From: Argyresthia goedartella
Taxonomy: Eukaryota > Arthropoda > Insecta > Lepidoptera > Argyresthiidae
Direction: 5' to 3'
Assembly: GCA_949825045.1 (NCBI GenBank)
Contig: OX463807.1
Coordinates: 12,983,501 to 13,047,500 of the forward strand
Length of the DNA stretch: 64,000 nucleotides
Position numbers and translations under genes: made by a program
Notes under the pieces: model-generated
Told to the model about the DNA's origin: nothing
Database searches by the model: none
The model's input: the letters and a program-made list of their open reading frames with translations, nothing else
Shown: positions 47,706 to 61,000 of the stretch, in pieces
Layout of the letters: every line of letters starts with the position of its first letter
Numbering within the stretch: the stretch's first letter is position 1

Positions 47706-48104
47706 TATATATTTGTAGAAGTTTATTGTCCCCTTTTTAGGTATTTTATGGTAGGGATAGATAATAAAGTTTCTTGTTGATATCTATAAATTTAAGTTTT
47801 CCAGATTTTTTAAGCAATCTGTCTGAATAGTACTAGCAAAAATTATTGAAAATATATTTATGGCACATTTGATTGTTTTTGATTGAAATATTTTGTTTGT
47901 CTATTGTGATATAACTTCCTCTGAAACATTTCACGGAATCCACGCTATCCAACCTTCCTACAAGACCCTTCTCAATTTGTTACTTCCAGCAGGCCTCGGA
48001 GGACCCACGCAGTTTCCATGCTTAAGACCCCATAACATAACAGCGCGTCCTACGAGCACGGGTTTAGACTCTAACTAAACTAGTAATTATCTTATCGCTG
48101 TGAT

Positions 48105-48190
48105 ATAATTTATCACAGCTAACGAAACACTCAGTAAAGAAAACTAAGCACTTTTCTTTACTGAGTGTTTCGTTAGCTGTGATAAATTAT
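48105..48190. repeat. perfect hairpin, 39-bp arms
   Basis: Arms 48105-48143 and 48152-48190 are exact reverse complements around an 8-base loop (ctaagcac). Each contains gctaacgaaacactcagt or its reverse complement. Confidence 0.85.
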
Positions 48191-48227
48191 TTCCTTTTTT
48201 GACATGGAACGAAGGTTTCAGCTTCCT

Positions 48228-48303
48228 ATAAGAGTATGCCATAGTCACTATGGCATACTCTTATGTGTGTCACACTATGGCATACTATGGCATAGTGTGA
48301 CAC
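48228..48303. repeat. two adjacent small palindromes
   Basis: 48228-48264: 18-bp arms (agagtatgccatagt core) around one base. 48267-48303: 13-bp arms (gtgtcacactatg) around 11 bases. The word ctatggcatact recurs. Confidence 0.8.
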
Positions 48304-48755
48304 TATGGCATACTCTTTCAATGGCATACTAATGACATTCACACTGGTGACGTTAGTTCTTGTTTTGGCCACAGTCTCAGGTCGGTTAAGTTGTGCCTCG
48401 GTACCTACCTACCTTGTTTGCCTGATATGTTATTTGAAACTTACTTTCTCACAATTTAATCATCCGCCCATGGCGCCATCTATTGTTTTAGTACTTAAGT
48501 TGTTGACCAAATTTCTTAGCGGCGCGTCGCCAACTACCAAAGTACAAAAAATTCCTCTTCGAGCCAGCCCGTGACCTCCTTTGTCAGATGCCTACATTCA
48601 ATAACAGATGGCGGTAGCTGTATTGAAATAAAACGCTTTTTATGTAACTAAATCATAATTTTGATTAGGTTACAAGAATAAAATAATAAAACAATCAAAC
48701 ACTGATTTCGAGTCTGATAAATACTTAACAGTAATTAATAATAATTTACAATAAA

Positions 48756-49074
48756 TTAAAGACATTCAATATAAACTGGGTGACAATCTTGCTCCGTTTC
48801 ATCGACCTCTAATCTTGCCAGTGGCATATCGCTGTTCCTTATTCTGACACTGGTGATATTATTTAGTTGCACATGGCTAAACTCGTTCAGTACAACCGTT
48901 TTTCGTGGGACGAAAATTGACTTTTCAGTTAATCTAAGTTGCTTCGCATGTCCACTTAAGAATCCCAGTTCTCCGCATATCGCTTCTAACTCCGATCTTG
49001 TGTGGTTCTGTTTAGGGTAGCATTTTGAGTGCCACAACCCGTGAGAGCGTACGATGACCTCGCCTGTACCGTCC
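48756..49074 (-). CDS. ndl: nudel-like last exon: C-terminal SRCR-like domain and stop
   Basis: Exon of 319 bp, acceptor CATAACAG, ending in TAA (plus-strand 48756-48758). It encodes [20 protein letters not shown], then [22 protein letters not shown] and [10 protein letters not shown]-x-x-C-G-x-L-G-F and the final CHPVYIEC fit a third SRCR-like module, here without a protease after it. One base completes the split Leu codon from the previous exon. Confidence 0.84.
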
Positions 49075-52000
49075 CTGTTATGATAAAATTTATTTAGTGG
49101 TTTGGACCCCGAATGAAAGTGGTTCAAGTACGGAATAAAAGTATGTTATAAATTAGAGGATCACACTTGAGTATGCTATGTTAAGGAAAGGAAAGTAATA
49201 AGGTCGGGCAAAATTAACTCTAGATTTTTATGCGTTGTTACCGTATATTATAAGTACCTAATATCCTTCAAGAAAAATATTACTACTAAGCGTTGGCAAG
49301 GTAAAAGCGGAAAAAATATATATTTCACGGTTAGTTATTAATTGCAAGAGGCATTTTTCTACGAAACTTTAAATTAAGCTAGACATCTCTACATTTTACC
49401 CACTCAAAAAGACTCACTTTTGCAGAAAAGTATTGCAGAAAGAAAACTTTAACTTTCGTGAAATGTTTTTCAGCTTTAGCATTAATTAGCACGGAAATAA
49501 TGAGTTCCGAGAAAATGACTAAAGTTGCAATGGAATCACTTACAGAGTTCCTTTCAGGGAGCTCAAACCGATGCAGGACATTTCATCTTCGCCGCTCGGA
49601 CAGTCCCTTGTGCCATCACACACGAGGTCCGGGGCCACACAGTGCTCGCTAGCGCCGCATCTTGAAGTGTAGAAAAAATAATAATTAAATACATACAGTG
49701 TATGAAGATATGTAGTTGCAGAAACGGTGGCGGCACACCTTCGAACCTGCCAGTAGCAACATTTGGAATACTGGTATAATCTCGTTTGGCAAACAAACTA
49801 CAAGACAAGAAAAGATAAGGCATCCAGGTAATATTATAAATGTGAAAGTAGTGATGTCTGGGTGTTTGGATGTTTGTGTGTTGTGCTTCAATCACGCTAA
49901 AACGGATAAACGGATTTTAAAGAAATTTAGCACAGAGATAGTTTATGAGCTAGATTAACATATAGGATACTTTTTATCTCGGTAGATGATACTTTCTAGG
50001 AACACGCAGATGAAGTTGCGAGCATCAGCTAGTTAACAATATCCGTCCAATCTTTTTCTAGTGAATTTTCTGCTACACTTTGAGACCTACATAAAAAAAC
50101 ATAGTCAGTCATATGGGAAAAGTCCCATACGAGGTAGCAGAGGCTATGTGGGCACACTTGTGACTGGCGTAATCCCGCAGTGCAAAAAATCGTTACATAT
50201 TCATTATTTTTAAGAGTACCTGTAAGATTTCTTGGAAAAGCATTTGCAAAACAGTGGATCCTCGTCTGTTTTATCATGACAATGCAGAATCCCATCGCAG
50301 AGTCTATTCGGATTGGTCCTTGCGAGGTATTGAGAGCAAGTGCCGCGTCCAGGCTCATCTGAACCATCCCCACAATCATCCCTTCCGTCTCCGTAACGTT
50401 CTTTAGGGATGCATATCCCATTCTTGCACTTGAGCTCACTGGAGTTGCATTCTGAAAAATGTGATACCTGATTTAGATGAAGAACATTATGTCGGTTTAA
50501 AAAGATCACTTCCCTCATCGTCAAATCGTAATAACGTGAACTTTCCAAAACGCCCCAAACCCAAAGATATGCCTTCTTCATATGACAAGCCCACACTAAC
50601 GTTCGTAATAATAAACGGCTCTCATTTCTGACAGTTGGCTCAGCTATGTGACAATTGACGGTTTCGCCACAACAAACATGTCATTGTCATGCGCTTGAGA
50701 TAATTTTCAGAGCTGAGAGCGGTTTAATATTATGGGCCTTAGCACCTACTCTTTACCTCAGGATTTCTGAAGTGTCAGTATTTCAGAGTTGAAATGTGAT
50801 TTTGAAATTTAAATAACTAGACAGTTGTGTTATTAAATAGACGTGATGACACTTAAGAGTATTCGTGAAAAGAAAAAAAAGTGTTTTTGTTTTCAAATAT
50901 TCATAAATCCTAATCAACAAAATAAAAAAAAAACTAAACTACATGAATGTTTTAAGGGGTTGCTGATTAAACTCACTATGAAACCGATATGACGAGAGCA
51001 ACTTTATTTTTCACATTTCCATAAATTTTGGGCCGGGCGGACAGCTGATTTGTTTCATTGTTAAAGTTGTTCAGAATGATATCCCCAACAACCCTTTAAA
51101 ATCACACTTTCTGTTATACCCTTATATCTTACCACAGCCTCTATGATGTGGGTCAGCCTTACAAAGCGTGCGTTTTTTATCACAAGTCTCTTCAGATTCG
51201 TCGATGCCATCTTCGCAGTCCCGCACGCCATTGCAAAGCTGCGACATCGGCACGCACCGACCGCGGCCACACCGCTCGCCAACGCAGGTATCACTTGTTA
51301 TTTGTTCAGTGGACTCCGACATAGCTCTTCCTAAATTAAAATAAATAAATGTAGACTATTAATGTTTCCATCTCGGGGCATAAGCCTTCCTCTAATTCGA
51401 ACAAAATGGAGCCTTACTCAACGTACGCTAGCTCATCTATCTGTATCTATAGTGTCTGACTAAATTATTTAGTGGCCAACCCGGCTATATAATATCATAA
51501 ACATAAACATTTACATACAGGCACTGCTCCTGGGCCCACACTAGGTGTCGTGGGTACCAGAAACAGTGACGTCACACATATTTAAACATTCACGACTTGG
51601 TTTTTTTCTTTTTTCTTTACCCCCAGCCGGGGATCGAACCCGGGACCTCTCGCACGTTAGGCAGAGCCGCTGCGCCACAGAGGTCGTCTCCCATAATCAT
51701 AGTAATTGACTTTCCTAAATTTGTTTCCCTTTCCCCAAGCTACAAATAAACCCTTTGCATAAAATTCATTATCCTTTATTGTAAATATTTCCTCGCTACG
51801 TTTTTGGTCATTATACCGAGCGTCGTAACAAAGAGGATTCAATCGGATTCCTTATTTGGGACAGTGTTGTCCAATGGAATAATGAATACATAATCAACGC
51901 GAGGTCGAATACATTTAATCGTTAAATGTGAATTGAAAGCATGAAGAAATAAGGTACCTAAATATGATTATATAAGAAGACGACCTAGTGCCCAATTGCA

Positions 52001-55000
52001 ATTAAATGTTATTTTGCCGACATTGGTATATTTCTGATTCTGTAGCTCTTTTTACACGGTTTTGATAATGCGGACGTCAATGGACTACATAATGTACATG
52101 CACATACACAATTACTTTAAGTAAGCTACTAAAAGTACATATTACACACCAATATATCGTTTCATGTCACTTTTCAGGTTTCCAACATCGACACCAACGA
52201 TCTTGTCTCCCAAGCCGCACTCCCCTTTGCTTTCAACAAACGAGGCAGCGGGGTGCCATCCGCCCTGGCCGTGACAAGTGACTATGCCTCTCCATGGTCT
52301 TACAGAGGTTATGCCGTTCTGTAAGATAATATACTTATAATTAATCGTTTTATAATGTTTTATCATATTTTTTAGGATTACGTTCACTTATCATATGATA
52401 TCGTCACTGGTCACGCTTCCAGTTAAAATTATTTAAAAATAGGTACCATTCATTATTCTGATATGTTTCTTTGAGTTGTAACTGTTTTTAACCTACCGAA
52501 CACAATGCTTTAGAATGATAACGAACAAAGCATCTGTTATGTAAAGGACAGTTTTCATCGGTTTCCTCTAAGAACACACTGATTGTATCATTATGATCAT
52601 CTTGTCCTATAGCTAAGCAAATAGAACCTCCGTCTTCGTTGTTATCACTCCTGAAAATGGAAAACGAGAAAAATTAAATTCCCTTTTACATATATATTAC
52701 TTTTATTTATTTTGTATTATTTAATCGGTAAAGATGTGATATTTATGAGTGAAGTTATTTGTTCTGCATCGGCGTGCCATACAATCAGATCGTCTTCGCC
52801 ATATCGTCAGTTCGCCTTTGTAAGGAGTTTAGAATACTAAACTCACATTGAGGACACCACCATCGGTTTAACCATTGCGGAGTGATGAGCTGGATATCTT
52901 AAGTGCAGCAATGTCACTTTGCTTTGATATAAATCTTTCTTCCCATTCACTTGATATGTTTGTTCGTAAGGTCCGTGAGATGCTCGCAAAATTTTCTGAG
53001 ATCCCAAAACAACTGTGACATAATTTTGGATCAGTCTGGAATTAAAGAAACAAATAAACTTAGCCATTTCTAATGTTCAACTGTTAAAGGCAAACTGGCT
53101 TATAAAATACTTACAATGAATCCCAAAGACAAGACTGGCTGACTAATACCCAAGAAAGGTCAACTAAAACACCGGTACATCTGTAATCTCCCTCTACAAA
53201 AACTTTAGCAATCCATGGCCAAGCACGACCAGCGGCTCGGGCATAGATCACATTGTTCAAATTACTCTCATCTTCTAATTGAACATTCAAATTATTCGTA
53301 AAAAGTGAATGTTCACAATAAACATAGAGTGACATGCATGTTTTTGTAACATTTGGTACGCATTGCTCTTTGATAACTTCTGGGTCTTTGATTACTATAT
53401 GTCTCCCAGAATCTTCATTCTCTGCAGTTTTATACATAAAATAAATTGGAACTCTGGAATCGCGTCTTCTTCTTCTATCTTCATATTTCGATATGTGGTC
53501 ATCTTTGATGTTAAGGTGCTTCACGTGGTATCGGTTTGAGTTGCTGTAATATTTAGTTCCATTACTATAGTTTATACAGTATATATTAGTACTATAGCCA
53601 TGTTGAAATTGACATAGTTAACGACTTTAATATCATAATCCAGTTTTTCTACAAACTAATTGCTAGATTTATTTGTAATGACCTGAATCCTAGATAGCGA
53701 CAAATATGATCCGCTGTTTCTTCTTGTTGCTCAGGCGAGAGGTTGTCTTCGCAGACTATATTCCAGTGGTTACCATGCTTTCTTGTTAAGTAGCCTTCTA
53801 AGTTCACTTTCACTTTACCGTCAAAGTCGACGTCAATATTTTTACCATTAGTTAGGGCAACTGAAAAGTAAATAAGGATATTAAAGTATTATAGGTGAAA
53901 TCCATACTCCTGTCAAAAATCAAAAAAGAAAACTTACAACAATCCAGCTCGTCTTCGCCTTGAGGACAATGAGGAGCACCATCACAAACGTGTTTAAATG
54001 GCAAACAAGTCTTGCTCCATTTGCATAAAAACTGATCATCTGCGCAGCCATCTGAGGATCACATCCCAATATATTTTTACTGAACTAACTCATGACCAAT
54101 ACGGTTTTTTCAGGTGAATTTGTGATTTACTTACAGCAGTTGCTTTCGTCTAATCCATCGGCACAGTCCACACCTCCATCACACATAAGATTCTCATCGT
54201 AAGTATTAAGGTAATCAACACAAGAGCAACCCAGCTCATCTGTGCCATCTTCACAATCCGCTTTGTAGTTACAACGTAATTTGTATGGAATCGTATGTGG
54301 TATTCTGAAAATCATTTAAGGTCAATTATTTAGTTAACCAATTTTACAACTGATTCACAAATTATACGTGGAGTTCACTAAAAGTTTCCGGAACTGGCCA
54401 CTTGCATAAACGATATTTAAAAACCTATGTAATTAATATTGTTTACCTTCCACATTCAAACACAGTGGGCTTATGATGTTTCTTCTTAATTTTTGCCGGT
54501 AGAAGCTTTCCGGCAATAATCTCTTTTATTTTATTAACTATGAATTTTTGTTCTGGTTCAAGAAGATCTTTACTTATTTTTTCTGCTGGATTTAGACTAA
54601 TATTTTGATTATCATCTAAAGGAAGATCAATAGATAATTCTTTAGACTCTTTATTAAATATTGTTTTATTTATATTTGCTTGATTTGTAGTGACTGTAGA
54701 AGTTTCAATTTGATTAACAGGTTTTGTGCTATTTTGTTTTGTAGTAAAATCGTTTAGTGAACTGCTTTGAGTGGTGGTAAAGATTTCGGATCTGTTGACC
54801 TCCGTTGTTGATGTTATGGAATTTGTTGTTTCTAGGGGTTGCGTTTTGTTGGTTGTTACTTGTACATCGGTCACTGTAGTATCAGATGTATTACTTTGCT
54901 TATTACTTTGAGGATCAGTGACAATAGACCTTGATTCTAACAAGATTTTTGAATTTGTTACGGTCACCATCTCTAAATCACCTCTTGAAGTTTCTTCATT

Positions 55001-58000
55001 TTTCGGATCTTCCGTGATATCCTCCACAGAGGCATCTCTACCCACTTTTTCGCGACTTTCGGAATTCGATTCACTGGATGTCGGGTCTTTTGTAGCAGTC
55101 ACTTCGATAATTTCGGTTGTAGTAACGATTTCTTCATTTAATGCTTCCTTGGTTTCTAGGTGGCTTTTCCCCATAAACATGTTATTTGCGCCAGGCTCTG
55201 AGAAATCGTGTTTTATCGCACTGTCTTGATTTGACCTGACTGCATTGCAGTTAATTTCATCTTCACCGTTCATACAATCTACTATTTTGTCACACAACCT
55301 TTTCATCGGAATGCATTTTGAAATGCCTGATTCACACATGAAGCCTGGACATATCTGTTTTGGTTGTATGCCTGGGAGTATTTTCTCATCTACAAAAAAA
55401 AAAAAAAGATAAGATGACTTCTATTTAGTCATTTGGCAGTTTTTTTTCTAAGATATCGGCTTACATATATTGAATTTGATCCATTTATCGAAAAGGCTAA
55501 CTCTTGTATAGACCCCTGGCTCGCCTTTACGCCCACATCCGTCCCCGTGGCTTACTATTCCAGCCATGTACCATTGTTGGGTATTCATAGGATTTCTGCA
55601 TAAAAGAGGACCACCGCTATCTCCCTGAAAATCCAAAAAATATATATCGTAGTGACATTATAGAATTCCTTTTTCGGGCTAGAAGTTGAATGAAATGGAA
55701 TGGAATCCATAGATCCTTGGAATAAGGCACGAAATTCCCTGTCCCACCATCATTATCAACTCAGAGGATCTACACTTAGACTATGACTTACCTTTGTGTC
55801 ATATGATCTACCTTAATCCATTATAATATATTAACTTTGTTTACCTGACATGCGTCTTTTCCTCCCTCTACAAGTCCTGCGCATATTTCTTTCCCTGATC
55901 TATCTTCTTTATGCTTGCAAACTTCCCAAACAGGAATTTCGACTTCTCGCATATGATCAGCTAAAATAAAACAACTAGGTAATAAAAGTAATATTGTTGT
56001 TAAAAAAAAAACATAATAAAATTCCTCGTCCCTAGCGTCGTTTATTCAGGTTGATTAAGTCAAAAGGAAAATGATGCAATCAAGTCAAAATCCAGGTCTT
56101 GAGCTGCTTAAAAAACTACGTACGGTCAGGTCCGTGCTCCACTGTTGACCCCCAGCCTACAGCTGTGCAAACTGTCCCGGCCTGCGGACCCCACATCCAA
56201 TCACTGCCCGCGGTATTAGGGCTCGGCAAACAGATAGGTCGGACCCACCGACTGAATTGTATTGCGGGCTTTACCCTCAACAGGGACAAATCGTTCTTCA
56301 TATCCACCCGGTCGTATTTCGGGTTCACAATGACGTGGGTCACACGGTGGTTCGACTCTTGAGGCGAGTAGGAGAAGCGACGCAGCATGCCAACGCGGAC
56401 CTCATAGTAGTGCTCCCAGAATCTGCAAAATCGTTATGCTTGATGTTTTGATGTAATCTATTAATTCAGACAAGGACTCATTGAAGATATCGGAGAGAGC
56501 TAAATACCTCCCAAAATATGGATTTTACGATGATTATTTCAAGAAAAATCTTAAACAAACCGTTTTAATTCAGTTCAAAACAATCGAGCAATTTTCTTCA
56601 CCAGAAAGCATGATAGCAAAACTATCTAGTTATTATATCTAAGACTACAAATGGTACCACCGAAACACTTTAATGATACCAAATGGACATCCATAAATCA
56701 AACTTTTTCCAAAACAGCCTCAAACGTGTTGATTTATTAGTACTTTCAATGCCATTTTCTATACATACAAAAACTTACTTATGAACGCAATGTGCAGCTG
56801 AGATAATCCACCTTTCCTTGAGGACGACGCCTCCACAATGAAACATGCCGTCTCTGTACATAGCTATCATCCAGGGCCAGGCGGCGGGCTGGCTGGGTCT
56901 ACCACCTACTACTCTGCTCTCTGCTCTCTTCATCCTCCAATCTATATGTGCCGGTCTTAAAATCTCCGGATCTTTAATGACTTCATCAGTTATATTGTTT
57001 ATGTATCTTCTACCTCTCCGTGGATAAAAGCGACGGTTGTTTGGAAAGTGCCTCCTGTTTCTACCAAATAGGCGGTTTTCCATTGCATTGTTCTGGAATA
57101 AAACACACAATATTATTTCTGCTCTGCTACGTACGTGCTTGACGGGTTTCTGAATAGCTCGATTTTTTTATTTACTAGTAGCATTGTCCATAATCCAAAT
57201 GCAGCGTTGGCGATCGTAGATTAACCTACGTGTAATAACGGTTTTGGAGAAGGGTTTTAAAGAGTTTAACGGAATACTAAATAACAAGTAGAGTTAATTG
57301 CATTATAGAAGATAATTTCAAAGTTGGTTCTATTCTAACATCATCAGTAACCAGTAAATGAGTTTTTCGGCCAATTCTTATGCTCCAACCAGCAAGATAC
57401 TGCATCTTCCTGTTTCTAGATTGATCTAAGTAATCAAAACTACATACAAGTTGGACGGACCTGTCTTAACAGCTGAGAAGTAGTCGGCACTCTTGTGCCA
57501 CATAGTAAATCGGGGCATGTCACATACACAGCAGAGGCGTTGACACACGTATCGCTCATTTGCATTACGCCGCCCGGGCCCGTATTCAAATAAGTGATTT
57601 TCAATGATGGATCGATTGGCACCATTTGGATGAATGGAGGTCTGAAAATAGAATATATAAATTCGGAAAGGTCGGATTGTATTTATGATACCGTTAATGG
57701 CTCAGCTATGCTTAGCTTACATAAAATATGTGGAAACAATTTACGTGGAAAATTATTTTGTATTTACCGTGTTTCCCAAGGTACCTTTAGATATTAAATA
57801 AGTTTAAAGACTTAGGTCTCATTATGGATACCAGTTTTCAATTTCTATGATAAATATAATCAATCATTTTATTTCGCGATTGAGTTAGTATTCGTCACAC
57901 GTAGATTAAATAGTAGATTATTTTAATTAACTCCGCCAAAACAAAACAATACAGGAATTAAAAAAAATATCGAAGTGTGTACCGAATTATGAGTCCAGTT

Positions 58001-61000
58001 TCCCGACGGCAGGCATCATGTGCCCACATGTAGGGGTTGTTACATACTGGGTACCAGGAACCTTTGTAGTTTCTTTGCAAAAAGCCTTCTGTGTTTGATA
58101 CTGCAAAAATCTGCAACAAGGAAGTCAGGCTAAAGCTTCACTACTCCACGGTAATCCCAAAATACTTACAAGTCACGCTTTTACCGTGCCTTGTAAGTAT
58201 TTTGGGTACCACATCTAGGTTAAAGGTAGAAGCAAAGCCAGAATCTGAAGAAGGACCTCGAAGCTATTAATGTGTATCTCATTAGTTGAATTTCTAACGA
58301 CGTCATTCGTCGTTATATGAAATCGCGATCAACCATTTTAATTTAAGCAAGGGCGACTACTTTATATTCAGTAATAAACCCAAGTTCTTTCAAAGGTTCT
58401 TCATAACATGGGTTCGCTTTTAAACTTCTGTGCTTCAAATGTTCGCAAAGTTTTACAAGTTTTTTCATAAATTAAGAAATCGGCAAGTTTTCGGCACTGT
58501 GATTGAGGAACTTTATTATCGATCGGTTTTTGGAACTTTTTACTAGATGTAACTGTCGAAAGGTTAGTATTTATTCCCTTTAATTTTATATGTCACGTTG
58601 GAAAAAGGATACTGGTACAGTCATCAAAGAGTAAGGTACTTTATTTATACAGTTATGTGCCGAACCGTTTAAGTAGGAGCTTCCCGTCTTCTCCACAATG
58701 GTCCAGGGAATGAAAGAGGCTATATATTTACAAGTTCTAAGCATATTGGCAACTGTCTGAAATATGTTCAGGGTTCCGTTCAGGGTTTCTTAAAAGAAGG
58801 AACCTTTATAGGATCAATCGCGTGTCCGTTCTTCCGTCCGTCCGTCTGTCACAGGCATTTTTCTCAAGAACTATAAGAGATAGAGTCTTGAAATATTCTG
58901 CAAAAATACTTATTCTGATAACCGCTATATAATTCAACTCCAAAATGAAAAAAATAAATTGTCTACAAAAAAGTGGAAGGAGTAAAATGACAAAACGTAA
59001 AAAAAAACTATTAAGTCATGTAGAGTATCGTTGAATAAGGCTCCTTATAAAATTTTCAAGAATATATTTTTTAATTTTGGTTTTTTATAACTTCAGAAGT
59101 TACGATCATAAATTGCAAAAAATAACCATATCCCCTCCCCCCTCCCCTAATCTTCGAAACTACCTAAACTTTTTATCTGTAAACCAGATACAAACTTATG
59201 GAAACACCTAAACGGTACACCTACTGTATGTACGTAACATGGAGTATAAAAGTAGCCGCACCAATAACTTTGTAAACAACATTTTGCTATGTAAAATTCA
59301 AACTATTCACTCCACACCAACCCTATCATTGTGCGGTGGTACGAAACCCTTCGTGCGCAACTCCGACTCACACTTGACCGTTTTTATTTTTTATTTGATT
59401 TGATTTAAATCAAGTATATTTTAACAAAGTGGTACTTGGTATATATTGTGAATTAGGTACAAGTGGTTGGTTCACTCGATTTCGTTTGAATGTATCCTTT
59501 GAACCTTTACAATTCAACCCACTTCTACACTTTCACCCATTAGAAATGTAATGAAGGTGCAAAACGCTCTGAAAATAATTGCAAATGTTTAACGCTCTTA
59601 ATTAGTTTCTATTTTTTTAAATCCGTTTTCGAAACCCACGTTGTAAAAATACTACGAGTAGGGCGAGAGGGTAGGTGATGATAGGTCTGTAAAATTTTGA
59701 GTTTTACGAGTCTATATTATGTATACGACAGATGAGCTTTTAATGACCTGAAATTAAATAACTGTCATTAAATCTAGTTAGTAAAACACTCCTCATGGTG
59801 AATGAATTATAACTTTTGATGTTTTTTCTGTATATAAATATGGGCGGGCAAAGTGGAGTGGGGGGGCGCCACTTGCCATGGCAGCCTGATTTGGGCTCTT
59901 CACTTTGGCATCGACTTTCATCGAGTGAACATTCCTATTAAATAACAGCATCGCTGTTCGTTAAAAAATAAAGCCGTAATGGAATTAGAGCTTATTTCTC
60001 TGCAGAAAGGTGAATAGTTGACCTTGTTTACAGCAATGAGCGGAACCCCAGATCGAAAAAGAGGAAGGCAGAGGAACAGAACTTCTTCTTCCTCAAGTTC
60101 TTCATCTCCTAGCTCTTCATCTAGCAGCTGTAGCCTGACTTCATCCACTTCAAACGGCGAACGACAGAAGTGGAAAGAGAAGCCATGCTGACCGCACCAG
60201 CGGACTCGCGTCTTTCAAATCAAGAAAGTGATATTTTGGGCTATCTAAATGATCGGGGTCATAATATAATCAGACCACAGGATAATGATTTCAACTTAGA
60301 TATAATCTCGTTACATCCATCCGAGACACTAAAAACGTACTAAATAGTTCGGCTGTTCCTAACTAGCTCTTTGCTTTTTCGGAAAAGCCCAAACAGACAA
60401 ACTTTCTGGATTTAAACATAGACACAAATGTCACAGAGCCAGATATTAATCATGCTTCTGGGATCCAGTCAGATAGATCGAAAATGAAAAAAAATTATAC
60501 CGAGCTAAGCCGGGGTTTTAGATTTGCTTATGTTTAAACGATCATCAAAAACGCACCTATTTTACTACCAATAAATTCGCCAGTAAGTAAACGACTACCT
60601 ACCAAATTGTGTTTGGATAAATTATCACCAAACTTATTTTTATGTTTTGTGTACTTATTACTTACTAAGTTTATGTTTTAAATATTGTTTGCTATTCTTA
60701 CATGTTCAACCTAACACGAAGGATAAAGGGAGCTTCGATACGCTCACCCCCCTTTACCCTTCACATAAGCTACCGCAGTATTTTTCCCTGATTTTCTGCA
60801 ACTTTTGGTGATAATTTACCCATTTTGGGTAGGAAAATATATTTTGGTGATCATTACATACATTTGTTGCTTTTTAGATTGAGCGGTGAACACTGAACTG
60901 CGTCATCTTGATCCAAACTTGTCATGGTTAAGATCGATGAACAGATCGTATGGATCATTAACTCGTGCAATGACACAGTACATTAAGATATTCAAAAATA

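Larger units (their letters stand above)
47706..48755. other. 3' flank of the nudel-like gene
   Basis: Besides the hairpins at 48.1-48.3 kb, no gene is seen. A short plus-strand open frame at 48305-48574 overlaps the palindromes and has no recognisable domain. Confidence 0.5.

Noticed and set aside
48305..48574. Plus-strand open frame of 89 codons
   Set aside because: Starts inside the palindrome cluster and shows no motif.
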